From: Croceivirga sp009797885
GTDB lineage: Bacteria > Bacteroidota > Bacteroidia > Flavobacteriales > Flavobacteriaceae
Assembly (NCBI GenBank): GCA_045866215.1
Contig: AP035880.1
Location: 4,836,001-4,900,000 of the forward strand
Length of the DNA stretch: 64,000 nucleotides
Direction: 5' to 3'
The position numbers and the translations under genes are program-made. This document shows positions 30,942 to 40,558 of this stretch, one piece after another (position 1 is the stretch's first letter; each line of letters opens with the position of its first letter). The notes under the pieces were generated by a model that did no database searches, was not told the DNA's origin, and saw nothing but the letters and a program-made list of their open reading frames with translations.

Positions 30942-31118
30942 CTAATTAGGGATTATAATTGGATGATTGAATATATCGGATAATTGGTATTCATTCTGAA
31001 TATATTCTTCAACATGTTTCCTGGCAGTTATATATCGAACTGCAGTTCCACGAGCAAAGTCTTTTCCTATGAGTTTTTGAACCTGGTTGTTATGATCCTG
31101 AAATATCTTTAATAGCAT
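30942..31118 (-). pseudogene. Fragment of a Bacteroidetes-type tyrosine integrase
   Basis: 58 codons reading MLLKIFQDHNNQVQKLIGKD, then FARGTAVRYITARKHVEEYI, the typical start of the SAM-like core-binding domain of transposon or phage integrases in Bacteroidota. The catalytic domain is absent. It lies in the gap between the P450 and PKS genes and fits the insertion scar suggested by the duplicated ACP tail. Confidence 0.65.
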
Positions 31119-31198
31119 TTTAGGTTATTGGTTGAAGAGTTTCAAAAGGAAAATTGCCATGCACTCAACTAACAGCTCATCCTCTTAGCTTTGTATAA

Positions 31199-34100
31199 CT
31201 AGTTTTCTACAATACCAACTAAATGCTCATCAATTTTCATTAAGATAATTTCACTTAACCGATTGAGGCTGGAACCATTTAATAAATCCATAATAGAAAG
31301 TTCTACCCCAAGGCTCGCTTTAATCGCCATGCCTACCTCAACAGAAATTAATGAATCCACTCCCATCAAATTAATTCCCTCTTCCGGGTTGATGGAATCG
31401 GGGTTCATTTTCATCACTTTGGCAAATGCTACGGTTGTTTTTTCAAGAATAACACTTCTTCTATCTTTTTCATCACAGCCTTCAAGCTCCTCTACCAGAG
31501 ATTTTAACTCCTCAGGAAGTGCATTGGCGCCGGAAAACTGATCAACAATGCTTTTAAATCTGGATGAATTAGCTACTCTTGGGTTTATAGCACTCCATAC
31601 CTCCCAATCCACATCGAAAAAGGAAATCTGAGCAGGCTTTTCACTTAAAATATAATCAAGCATACGCAATGCGGTTTGGGTATTAAACCCTTTAACTCCT
31701 GCGCCATCCATCATCCGGCCTATATGTTCATTTCGGGAAACCACACCAACCTCGGCCAGTACACCTAAATTTAAACTGGTACACGCCAGGTTTTGTGCAT
31801 TTCTCCAGTGCGAGAAATTATCTAAAAATGCATTCGCTGCCACATAATTCCCTTGTCCCACGTTGCCAATCAAGGCCGAAATGGACGAAAAACAAAGAAA
31901 AAAGTCCAGGGCGTAAGAACCGAGTGCATTATGAAGGTTAATGGCTCCCAGTACTTTGGGATTCATAACACGCAAGAAACGTTCTTCATCCAAATCCTTC
32001 ATAAAGGCATCATCCAATACCATGGCACCGTGAAAAATTCCTTTAAAAGCAATGGCATCTTGCGATAGGGAATCAATCAGGTTTTTAACTTCATTTGCAT
32101 TGGTGATATCCAGTTTATGAACATCCACCTTCGTGACACCAGCCTTATTCACCCAATCGATAAATGCTTGCCTTTCCATATCCTTTACACCACTTCGGGA
32201 ACATAGGACAACTTTCTTCACCTCTTTTCCGATGAGCCATTTGGCAATTTCAAAACCGAAACCGGCAGTACCTCCGGTGATAAGAAATGCTCCATCTGAA
32301 TCAATCCCGGATTTAGCAGTAGTCAATTCCACCTCACCTTCTTCAAAATTCAGTGTTACCTTACCAATATGCTCACTTTTATTCATAAACCTGAACGCCC
32401 CCTCAATATCCTTTGCCGGAAATGAAGTTACGGGTATTGGCTTATAGCCTTCATCCTGGAACTTGGTATAGAGCATTTGTAACAACCCTTGTGTTTTTTT
32501 CGGTCGTTGCTTAAATATCTGATCAATGTCAATGTGAAAAAAGCTAACATTTCTATTGAAGGTCTGCATGGGCAAACCGTTGTTAAGTACGATATCCTTT
32601 TTACCAATCTCAATAAACCGGCCGTAATCGGCCAATAACTCGAATGATTGCACCAGAGACTCTCCGGAAATAGCGTTTAAAACCACATCCACACCTTTAC
32701 CATCGGTGATATCCATAACATCTTTTACATAATCCAGGCTTCGCGAATAAAGAATGTGCTCCACACCTTCCGCTCTCAGGTGGGCTCTCTTCTCTTCGGT
32801 ACTGGTCGTCGTAATAATTTTGGCGTTTAATTTTTTTGCTATTTGAATAGCTGCCAAACCTACTCCTCCTGTCCCGTTATGAATCAAGACCGTTTCACCT
32901 TCAGAAAGATCGGCCTTATCAACCAATGCATGCCATGCGGTAATAAAAGGTATAGCAATATTCATTTCGTCATAAGACAAGGTGGTCGCCTTTTTAACGT
33001 AGAAATCGGGCTTTGTAGTGATATACCTGGTAAAACCACCGTCCTTTGCCAGCATTAAAATATCATCTCCAATAGCAATGTCCGATACATTTTTTCCTTT
33101 GTTGATAACGGTACCTACCACTTCCATACCTATGCTATTCTGAAAATAGCTGTTTTTCAACGCATCCTGGGAGATCTGTCCATTTATTTTCAAGACATCC
33201 TTGAAATTCAAAGAAGCAGATTTTACTTTTAATGTAATTTCGTCCTTGGACGGTTCGGCAATATTGCTCTCTACCAAAGAAAAACCTTCAATGCCCTTTC
33301 CTTTTTCATTTATAATCTGAAAAGGCTCATCATTGGCTGCTTTTCGATTAAAACTAAGAACCTTAGGCTCTAAAGGCTTGCTTAATGACCTGACAAACCG
33401 ACTATTTCCCCTTAATGCAATATCTTCTTCCACAGCCAATAATTGTAGCAATATTGATTTAGGATTTTCTAGATTATAGTCGTCGGTATCCAATGATAAA
33501 GGCGAGATATTTGGATGCTCGTTTCCAATCACGTGGTTTAAACCGAGCAGCGCTCCAGCATTGATATTCATATCATCGGTATCCAGCACCTGATGGCAAT
33601 TCAGGGTTAGAATTACCAACTGAACCGATCCTGTTCCTTTTAAAGACTGAAAAAAAGAAAGTAACGGAAAGGTAATTTCCTGAACAGCCTTGTAACTTAG
33701 CGCCTTCTTTTCATCTAGAAAAGGTGCATAGATAAATCTGGCAACTGTATCCTTTTCTTGTTCCAGAAGATTCTTATCAAATTGATCCATTTGAATGACC
33801 TTGGCGCCGTAAAACTTAAGACTGTCCATAAATGGCTTTGCCTTTTTGGATGAAGGCCCAAAGAATAAAATCGTTTCATTCTCAAAATCAGGTTCGCCCT
33901 CAAGTAAGGGAATATTCTTCCAGTTAAACTCATAAAACAATTCGTTAATATCCCGCTCCTCATTTTGCGTATTACTTTCAATCGACTGGCAATTAAGACC
34001 TTCCAATTGAGCGATAACGGTACCATCTTTACCTATCAAAGTCATATTGGCAATCAGGTATTCATAGCCTATCTCCATAATCTCAGCATGGCAATAGATA

Positions 34101-37100
34101 TATTCATTCAATTTCGGCCTGGTGTGAAAATGCACAAAATTGATTTTTGTCGGCACAAATGCACCCGGAGCGACCTCTCGTCCGTTAAGCGCTGCGATAA
34201 CACTTTGAAAACAAGCGTCCAAAATACTGGGATGCAGCAAATATTCATGATCTTTAACTATGGATTTATGTGGTTTTACCTTTACCAATAGTTCTTTATC
34301 ACCTTTACATTTAATCGCTTGAATACCTCTAAATACCGGGCCGTATTTCAAACCAATGGCATCCAACGCATCATAGATTCCTTCCATGGTTCTCTCTTTT
34401 TCAAAAGCTTTAAGCATTGCTGAAAAAGCTATTTTATCATGTTTGCCATTAATACAATCAATCACTTTTGCCGATGCATGCTGAGTCCATGAATCACTTT
34501 CATCGCTATGGGAAAATATGTCGCATGTGGAGTTTGAAGGATTAAAAGTCGTATTTAAAAACTGGACTTCATCCTCATTAAATATCAACACATTACTAAA
34601 TAGAACATCTTTTAGCGTACATGGCTCTGTTCCATTCATTCTTTGGTTCATGGCCAGTATGGCCTCCACATAGGCTGCACCAGGAAACACCACCGCTCCG
34701 GAAACAACATGGTCCTGTAAATAGGGTAAAAATTGCTCATTGACTTCCATCTCAAACGAAGGAAGGTGATAAGGATACGTTTGATTTAAAAATGGGTGAC
34801 CTTTCAATCCTAATCTGTCTTCGCGTGAAGAGTTACTTTCAGAGAAATAGCTTTGGTTTTCCCATTCATATAGTGGTAATTTTATGTAGTTTCCACCGGT
34901 GTAGAATTTTGACCAGTCTATAGCGTATCCAATCGCATAAAAATGGGCAAGGTTATCTAAAATATGTTGCTCTCCATCTTCTTTTCGTCTCAATGAAAAA
35001 AGAAGGTTGGCCTTTTTGCCCAGACGGTCTACACATTCATTGATAGAATGCCTTAAAACCGGATGAGGCCCAACCTCCAACATGGTGTGGTATCCATCCG
35101 AAAGTGTCTGAACGATAGCATCTGAAAATCTCACGGGCTGCCGTACGTTGTCCCACCAATACGTATTGTTAAATGACGCCCCTTCCATTTTGCCGGCTGT
35201 TACCGAAGAATAAATCGGAATTTCTGGTGGTTGGGGTGAAATAACATCCAGAGAATCCAATAGCTCTCGTTTTAGGCTGTCCATTTGGTAAGAATGATAG
35301 GCAACATCCACCTCCAACATTTTATTGAAAACATTCAACTCCGTTAGCTGGTTACTTATTTGTTGAAGACTCTTGGTTTCACCTGCCAATGTAACCGTGC
35401 TGGGGCTGTTAATGGCTGCAACAGAAACATCGCCGTAACCTTCTATGTACTGATTTATTTCGTTTTCGTGAAGCCCCACTGCCAGCATGGTTCCCTTTCC
35501 TGCGGCTTTTTGCTGAATCCTGCTTCTATGATAACTTACTGTTAAACCATCTTTTAAGCTTAGTGCCCCAGAAACGTATGCTGCCGTTACTTCACCTACT
35601 GAATGCCCAAGCACAGCATCGGGTGCAATACCGTAGGAAGCCCAAAGTTCGGTTAATGCAGCCTGTAAAAAGAAATTGGCAGGCTGTGCAAACTGCGTTT
35701 CCTTAATTCTGGAATCTTCTTTCCCCTTTAGTAGCTCTTCCAGCATGCTCCAACCCGTAATAGCCTGAAACACCACATCGTATTCTTCCCATTTTTGCTT
35801 AAACAATTTACTGGAATGGTATAAGTCACGTCCCATGGCAAACCATTGAGGCCCCATACCAGTGAAGATAAAAAGTTTAGGAGATAATTCGGTTGTAGCC
35901 GTATAGGTTTGTACACCTTTCACACTATTTCCTTCGGCAAATTTGTCCAACTGCCACATGAGTTCATCCATCGAATTGGCCACAAATACAGCCCTTGTAT
36001 TTAGTTTGGATCTTCTGTTAAGTAAAGAATATAGGGTATCTGCATAATTGTCCTCTGTTAAATGTGATGCTATTTTTCCGGCATATGCCCGCAACGAAAA
36101 ATCACTTTTAGCCGTTAATGGAAGCATATAAACACGAGAGGTTTTCACACCTGATGGCAGTGCCTTTTGCTCAATGGTGGTATTAGATAACAATACGTTG
36201 GCATTGGTTCCTCCATATCCGAATGAATTGACCAAACCATATCTTTCCTGTTGGTCGGATAACCTTCTTACATCAGTAGACACCTTTAGTCTGGCATTTT
36301 CAAAGTCAATTTGTGGATTTGGGTTTGTAAAATGAAGGTTGGGCACCGTTTGGTTATGTTTTAAAACCAGAGCGGCCTTCATTAAACCAGCCACACCAGA
36401 AGCGGCTTCGAGGTGGCCTATGTTTGTTTTGACTGAACCGATGGCCACATGCTCTTCTTTTGTAACCTTCTCTTTAATCACGGTATCTAAAGCAGAAAAT
36501 TCTATCGGATCTCCGGTAGGAGTACCGGTTCCATGAGCTTCTACATAGCAAATATCATTGGGGTCTATTTCAGACTGATCGATAACTTTTCGCAATAACT
36601 GCTTTTGGGAATCTTCATTCGGTACCGTAATTCCTTCTGTTTTACCGTCCTGATTACTCCCTGTTTGATGAATGACCGCATAAACAATATCATTATCCAA
36701 TAAGGCTTCTTCCAGTGGTTTGATCAGTATAACTCCAACACCTTCGCCCCTAACATATCCCTGAGCGTCCGCATCGAATGTTTTGCATCTGGAATGACTG
36801 GATAAAAATTGTCCTTTACTCATAACAATAGGATATTCCGGTTTGAGCATCAGGTTTACGCCTCCGGCAATCGCCATTTTGGACTCACCTGCCCAGATAC
36901 TCTGACAGGCATAATGGATACCAACCAAAGAAGAAGAACAGGCCGTATCTATAGAAAGACTTGGACCTCTAAGATCCAATGAATATGAAATACGGTTAGA
37001 TAACATGGCCATTGTACAACTGGTTGCCGTTGGGGATTTAATTTGATTTCGGTTTTTAGATCCTAACTGTATCAACTTATTGTCCAGTGTAAAACCTCCT

Positions 37101-37471
37101 ATAAAAACTCCCGTATCACTTCCCCTGAATTTCGATTCGGGAATTCCTGCATCTTCAAAAGCCTCCCAGGTAGTTTGAAGCAATAATCTTTGTTGGGGGT
37201 CTAAGGTTTCAGCCTCAAATGGACTGATTCCAAAAAATAACGGATCAAATTCTGTTACATCCGAGGTTAAAAAACCAAACTGGGATGAAACCGTTTTACC
37301 TTTCCTGTTCTTATTCTGACTAAAAAAACGCCTGTTGTCCCATCTGCTTTTGGGAACATCAATAATGGCATCCGTTCCTGATTTCAATAAATCCCAGAAT
37401 TTTTCTGGGGTATTGGAATTACCAGGAAATCTACATCCAATTCCAATAATGGCCAATTGTTTTTTTTTCAT
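31199..37471 (-). CDS. Single-module highly reducing type I polyketide synthase
   Basis: About 2090 aa from the ATG at 37471 (MKKKQLAIIGIGCRFPGNSN); a longer frame to 37561 adds 30 residues that are not PKS-like. Domains: KS (DTACSSS, EAHGTGT, KTNIGHLE; about 5-430), AT (GHSVGE about 622), DH (HVVSGAVVFP about 920, LDACFQS), MDR-type ER (GTGGVGLAAIQ about 1537), KR (GGTAGFGF about 1730; active Tyr in QGNYVAANAF) and ACP (GVDSL, phosphopantetheine Ser about 2036). All reductive domains look active, so it would give saturated chains. There is no thioesterase or loading module; release must rely on another enzyme. Iterative use is likely for a lone module. Confidence 0.92.
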   Translation of the reverse strand: MKKKQLAIIGIGCRFPGNSNTPEKFWDLLKSGTDAIIDVPKSRWDNRRFFSQNKNRKGKTVSSQFGFLTSDVTEFDPLFFGISPFEAETLDPQQRLLLQTTWEAFEDAGIPESKFRGSDTGVFIGGFTLDNKLIQLGSKNRNQIKSPTATSCTMAMLSNRISYSLDLRGPSLSIDTACSSSLVGIHYACQSIWAGESKMAIAGGVNLMLKPEYPIVMSKGQFLSSHSRCKTFDADAQGYVRGEGVGVILIKPLEEALLDNDIVYAVIHQTGSNQDGKTEGITVPNEDSQKQLLRKVIDQSEIDPNDICYVEAHGTGTPTGDPIEFSALDTVIKEKVTKEEHVAIGSVKTNIGHLEAASGVAGLMKAALVLKHNQTVPNLHFTNPNPQIDFENARLKVSTDVRRLSDQQERYGLVNSFGYGGTNANVLLSNTTIEQKALPSGVKTSRVYMLPLTAKSDFSLRAYAGKIASHLTEDNYADTLYSLLNRRSKLNTRAVFVANSMDELMWQLDKFAEGNSVKGVQTYTATTELSPKLFIFTGMGPQWFAMGRDLYHSSKLFKQKWEEYDVVFQAITGWSMLEELLKGKEDSRIKETQFAQPANFFLQAALTELWASYGIAPDAVLGHSVGEVTAAYVSGALSLKDGLTVSYHRSRIQQKAAGKGTMLAVGLHENEINQYIEGYGDVSVAAINSPSTVTLAGETKSLQQISNQLTELNVFNKMLEVDVAYHSYQMDSLKRELLDSLDVISPQPPEIPIYSSVTAGKMEGASFNNTYWWDNVRQPVRFSDAIVQTLSDGYHTMLEVGPHPVLRHSINECVDRLGKKANLLFSLRRKEDGEQHILDNLAHFYAIGYAIDWSKFYTGGNYIKLPLYEWENQSYFSESNSSREDRLGLKGHPFLNQTYPYHLPSFEMEVNEQFLPYLQDHVVSGAVVFPGAAYVEAILAMNQRMNGTEPCTLKDVLFSNVLIFNEDEVQFLNTTFNPSNSTCDIFSHSDESDSWTQHASAKVIDCINGKHDKIAFSAMLKAFEKERTMEGIYDALDAIGLKYGPVFRGIQAIKCKGDKELLVKVKPHKSIVKDHEYLLHPSILDACFQSVIAALNGREVAPGAFVPTKINFVHFHTRPKLNEYIYCHAEIMEIGYEYLIANMTLIGKDGTVIAQLEGLNCQSIESNTQNEERDINELFYEFNWKNIPLLEGEPDFENETILFFGPSSKKAKPFMDSLKFYGAKVIQMDQFDKNLLEQEKDTVARFIYAPFLDEKKALSYKAVQEITFPLLSFFQSLKGTGSVQLVILTLNCHQVLDTDDMNINAGALLGLNHVIGNEHPNISPLSLDTDDYNLENPKSILLQLLAVEEDIALRGNSRFVRSLSKPLEPKVLSFNRKAANDEPFQIINEKGKGIEGFSLVESNIAEPSKDEITLKVKSASLNFKDVLKINGQISQDALKNSYFQNSIGMEVVGTVINKGKNVSDIAIGDDILMLAKDGGFTRYITTKPDFYVKKATTLSYDEMNIAIPFITAWHALVDKADLSEGETVLIHNGTGGVGLAAIQIAKKLNAKIITTTSTEEKRAHLRAEGVEHILYSRSLDYVKDVMDITDGKGVDVVLNAISGESLVQSFELLADYGRFIEIGKKDIVLNNGLPMQTFNRNVSFFHIDIDQIFKQRPKKTQGLLQMLYTKFQDEGYKPIPVTSFPAKDIEGAFRFMNKSEHIGKVTLNFEEGEVELTTAKSGIDSDGAFLITGGTAGFGFEIAKWLIGKEVKKVVLCSRSGVKDMERQAFIDWVNKAGVTKVDVHKLDITNANEVKNLIDSLSQDAIAFKGIFHGAMVLDDAFMKDLDEERFLRVMNPKVLGAINLHNALGSYALDFFLCFSSISALIGNVGQGNYVAANAFLDNFSHWRNAQNLACTSLNLGVLAEVGVVSRNEHIGRMMDGAGVKGFNTQTALRMLDYILSEKPAQISFFDVDWEVWSAINPRVANSSRFKSIVDQFSGANALPEELKSLVEELEGCDEKDRRSVILEKTTVAFAKVMKMNPDSINPEEGINLMGVDSLISVEVGMAIKASLGVELSIMDLLNGSSLNRLSEIILMKIDEHLVGIVEN

Positions 37472-37948
37472 TGTGATTCGATTTGGGTTCTTAATTTTTC
37501 TCTTAAACTGATTTAACAGATAAAAAAAGGCTTTCCTTCCTAGTAAACTTGTACAACACAAGGGGTTGAAAGTTCATCCATTTTCTCTTGACCAACTTTA
37601 AAAGCAATTTTGTTGGCATTGTATTAATTTAATGTGTCGAAAATGGACAATAAACTAGGATATTCAGGATGTACCAGAATACCTTTTCCTTACTTTGGCA
37701 GTTGGGTTTGGAACTTTAATTAAATTCAAGAGCGTCCTAATCGTTAGAACGCAAATATCTGTAGGTTGCGAATGGTTAAAGTTCCTTTTTAATAAGTAAA
37801 ATTCTAGAAGTTTCAGTTTTTAGAATTGCTTATTTTGAAGAACGCTTAAACTTACAAATTATATGAATATAAGCTGATTTTTTGTAAAAAAATTAACTAA
37901 AAAAATGATTTATAGTACTACATAATTATAAAGAAAAACTTACAAATC

Positions 37949-38218
37949 TTAGTTGTTTTTTTGGCGTATGTATTTTTTAATGAAAACAATTGTATTGTTG
38001 AATTTCCCAACATAATTCACTTCCTCTCTATCAGAATACGCGATGCAAAATTGTTCAAAGGCCCTAAGCTTTTTTAAATCAGATTTTCTAATTTCTTCAT
38101 AATCAAGGCCTGATTCGTTGATAACAAAATTTAAGGGCTCTTTGTTGTGTTCCTTTTTTATTTTGGACTTCGTCTTAAATACGGCGTATTTGTTTCCTAG
38201 AGTACGTAAAATAATGAT
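37949..38218 (-). pseudogene. Start-less open frame, probably a decayed gene
   Basis: About 89 codons between stops, reading ...GNKYAVFKTKSKIKKEHNKE, then PLNFVINESGLDYEEIRKSD, ending KKYIRQKNN. There is no ATG in frame. Amino-acid composition is protein-like. I do not recognise the family. The rest of the 768-bp gap 37562-38329 is AT-rich and should contain the PKS promoter, but no clear element was found. Confidence 0.35.
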
Positions 38219-38329
38219 TTACAGAAAAACCAATTAGGAAATGACATTGGATCCTTGTCAAATAGAAAGGTTATGTCAAAATACCCTACTGCTAGAAAAT
38301 CGAATACTTATTAAGATATAAGCCAAAGT

Positions 38330-40342
38330 TTACACCCCCATTTCCAATGATATTGTCGTTCCTATAGCGGCTTTGCTCTCCACATGGAATTTGGCACCCG
38401 CTATCTTGGCACGTTCCAAAAGCGTCCGCATCCCCAGACTGGAAGTATCACGCAGTTTTTCCCGAACACTGAATCCCTTCCCGTTGTCCCTGACCACCAT
38501 GGCAATGCCGTCTGCCTTTCGTTCGATGTCCACCGACACCGCTTTTGCGCCGGAATGCTTCACGATATTGTTCAACAGTTCCTGTACGATCCGGTATAGC
38601 TGAAGGGAACTTTCATCGTTAAGCAGATCATCCACCTCATCGATGTTGTGCGTGAAGAAGATGTCCGTATTGGCATCCACCTCGTCGATTATAGCCCGGA
38701 CCGCCCCGGAAAAGCCCAACTTCTCCAAAGTCGCCGGATGCAGGTCTCGGGAAACGCTTCGTAGTTCCTCTAGGGTATCCGTCGCCAGTGATGCCATCTC
38801 CGAATCCCCGCTCAATTTTGTCCTTTTGGCCAGCAGCATCAGCTTTTGTCCCACCCCGTCATGCAGTTCCCTCGCTACGCGCGTTCGCTCTCCCTCCTGG
38901 CCTTTGATCAGGTTCCTTGAGAACTGGACCTGTACCTGTTGCTCCCTTTTGGTGGCATACTGCAAGCGTACCAAATAAAAGATCAGAAGCAGGGCCAATA
39001 TCCCCAGGCCCCCGAAAACCATCAACTGGTTCGCCACCCTGTTCTTTGCGTTCAGGAGTGCGATTTCCGATTTCTGGGAGGCAATCTCCGAATCCTTCCT
39101 TTCCGCTTCATAAAGTCCCTGGTAATAGGAAAAGGCGTTCGCCTTTTGCACACTTTCTATGGAGTCCTTTATCCTGTGGTACGCCTTGAGGTGGGCATTC
39201 GTTCGACCTTGGTCCCCCAGACTGTCGTATACCCTGGCCAGGAAGCCATGGGCGATAGCGATGGCTTCATAGAATTGGCTGTCCTTTACATTGGCATATT
39301 CCCGTTCCCCAAAGATGGCCGCATCCTTGAAATTGCCCCTCGCCATTTCATACTGCCCCAAGGCTAGGTTGTATCCTTCTATTTCAAAATATTCGTTTTC
39401 CTCTTTCCGCTTATCCAAGTCCAGCTTTACTGCCTCTGCCTTTTCCAACATCCCGTTTTCGGCATAGGCACCCAACTGGGTCGCCAGGAATTGCTGAATA
39501 TCGTATTCTTCATTATCGGGTATATAAAGATAGACCTTGGCCGAATCCAGGTACTTGAGCTGTTCTTTCGGCCTCCCGTTCAACATCTCGTCAAAGGCCT
39601 GATTACAAAACTGATCGAATACTGTCGCATCACGCCCATATCCCCTGGCCGCTGCAATCATTTCCATGCGTATTTTTTTGGCCTCCTCCGGCAGCCCGTT
39701 CTGGGAATAGAGGACCGCCAAAGTCCCTTTTGGCCGCCATGCCATTCTGGGATCACTGTGGTCCTTTAGGATTTGATGGGCTTCCTCCAATGCCGCGGCC
39801 GATTGCTGAAATTCCCCCATAAAACTGAGTACGGTTCCTATTTTTTCCTTAATACTGCCCATTTTCATCCGGTCACCCGCATTAAGGGCAAAGGTGTACG
39901 CCTGTTCATGAATTTCCAGGGCCTCCGCATAACGGTTGAGCATTTGATAGCAATAGGCTCCTCTGGTATAAAACTCAGTGAGCTCCAAAGAATATGGGGC
40001 ATTGGGAACCCTGTCCCTTATCCCGTGGAAGAACCCTATAGCCTGCTCTGGTTTGCCCAAACCCCGGGAGATATGGGTCAACAGCGCTATGGAATGATCC
40101 AGGGCCAAGCGCGTGGAGTCCAGCTCCAGGGCATAATCAATGGTTTGCCTTGCAATCGAATCGTACGCGAAATCCGTTCTGTATTCGATTAATTTTGAAA
40201 GACTGTCCATCCACATCAGGCGTTCACCCGCTTTGGAGCTATGGATGTTTCGTTTTAGGGACTGGACGGAACGGGTCAGATCCACCTCCTGGGCAGACAG
40301 GGATAGCGTGACCAATACTAAAAGGCAACAGGTCCGTTTCAT
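38330..40342 (-). CDS. TPR-containing NarL-type sensor histidine kinase
   Basis: 670 aa. A signal peptide (LLVLVTLSLSAQ) leads a TPR-like helical region of about 380 residues, predicted periplasmic. A single TM helix follows (about 440-458, LMVFGGLGILALLLIFYLV), then a cytoplasmic HisKA_3 domain (RVARELHDGVGQKL, phospho-His about 490) and HATPase_c (ELLNNIVKHSG N box, VVRDNGKGF, LGMRTLLERA). Such kinases phosphorylate NarL/LuxR-type regulators. None lies beside it, so it is an orphan here or works with a distant partner. Monocistronic by spacing. Confidence 0.88.
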   Translation of the reverse strand: MKRTCCLLVLVTLSLSAQEVDLTRSVQSLKRNIHSSKAGERLMWMDSLSKLIEYRTDFAYDSIARQTIDYALELDSTRLALDHSIALLTHISRGLGKPEQAIGFFHGIRDRVPNAPYSLELTEFYTRGAYCYQMLNRYAEALEIHEQAYTFALNAGDRMKMGSIKEKIGTVLSFMGEFQQSAAALEEAHQILKDHSDPRMAWRPKGTLAVLYSQNGLPEEAKKIRMEMIAAARGYGRDATVFDQFCNQAFDEMLNGRPKEQLKYLDSAKVYLYIPDNEEYDIQQFLATQLGAYAENGMLEKAEAVKLDLDKRKEENEYFEIEGYNLALGQYEMARGNFKDAAIFGEREYANVKDSQFYEAIAIAHGFLARVYDSLGDQGRTNAHLKAYHRIKDSIESVQKANAFSYYQGLYEAERKDSEIASQKSEIALLNAKNRVANQLMVFGGLGILALLLIFYLVRLQYATKREQQVQVQFSRNLIKGQEGERTRVARELHDGVGQKLMLLAKRTKLSGDSEMASLATDTLEELRSVSRDLHPATLEKLGFSGAVRAIIDEVDANTDIFFTHNIDEVDDLLNDESSLQLYRIVQELLNNIVKHSGAKAVSVDIERKADGIAMVVRDNGKGFSVREKLRDTSSLGMRTLLERAKIAGAKFHVESKAAIGTTISLEMGV

Positions 40343-40558
40343 TTCTTGGGGAAGGTTGTGGTAACCAAATATACGAAATCCCCCTTTTTAAGGACTGTAG
40401 AATCCCTCCGGATTACTTTTTAACGATTGATAATCAGTATGCTACGGCGCAAGCTATGAAAATCCCACTCCCCTAGCCTTTTTTTGAACAATCACCTTGT
40501 GTGCAACCCATCAGTACCACTGTCCACAGTACAAAACGTTTTAGCCAGGACTGTTTGC

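Noticed and set aside
37471..37561. N-terminal 30 residues of the PKS frame
   Set aside because: Not homologous to KS N-termini; the ATG at 37471 begins the conserved KKKQLAIIGIGCRFPG segment.
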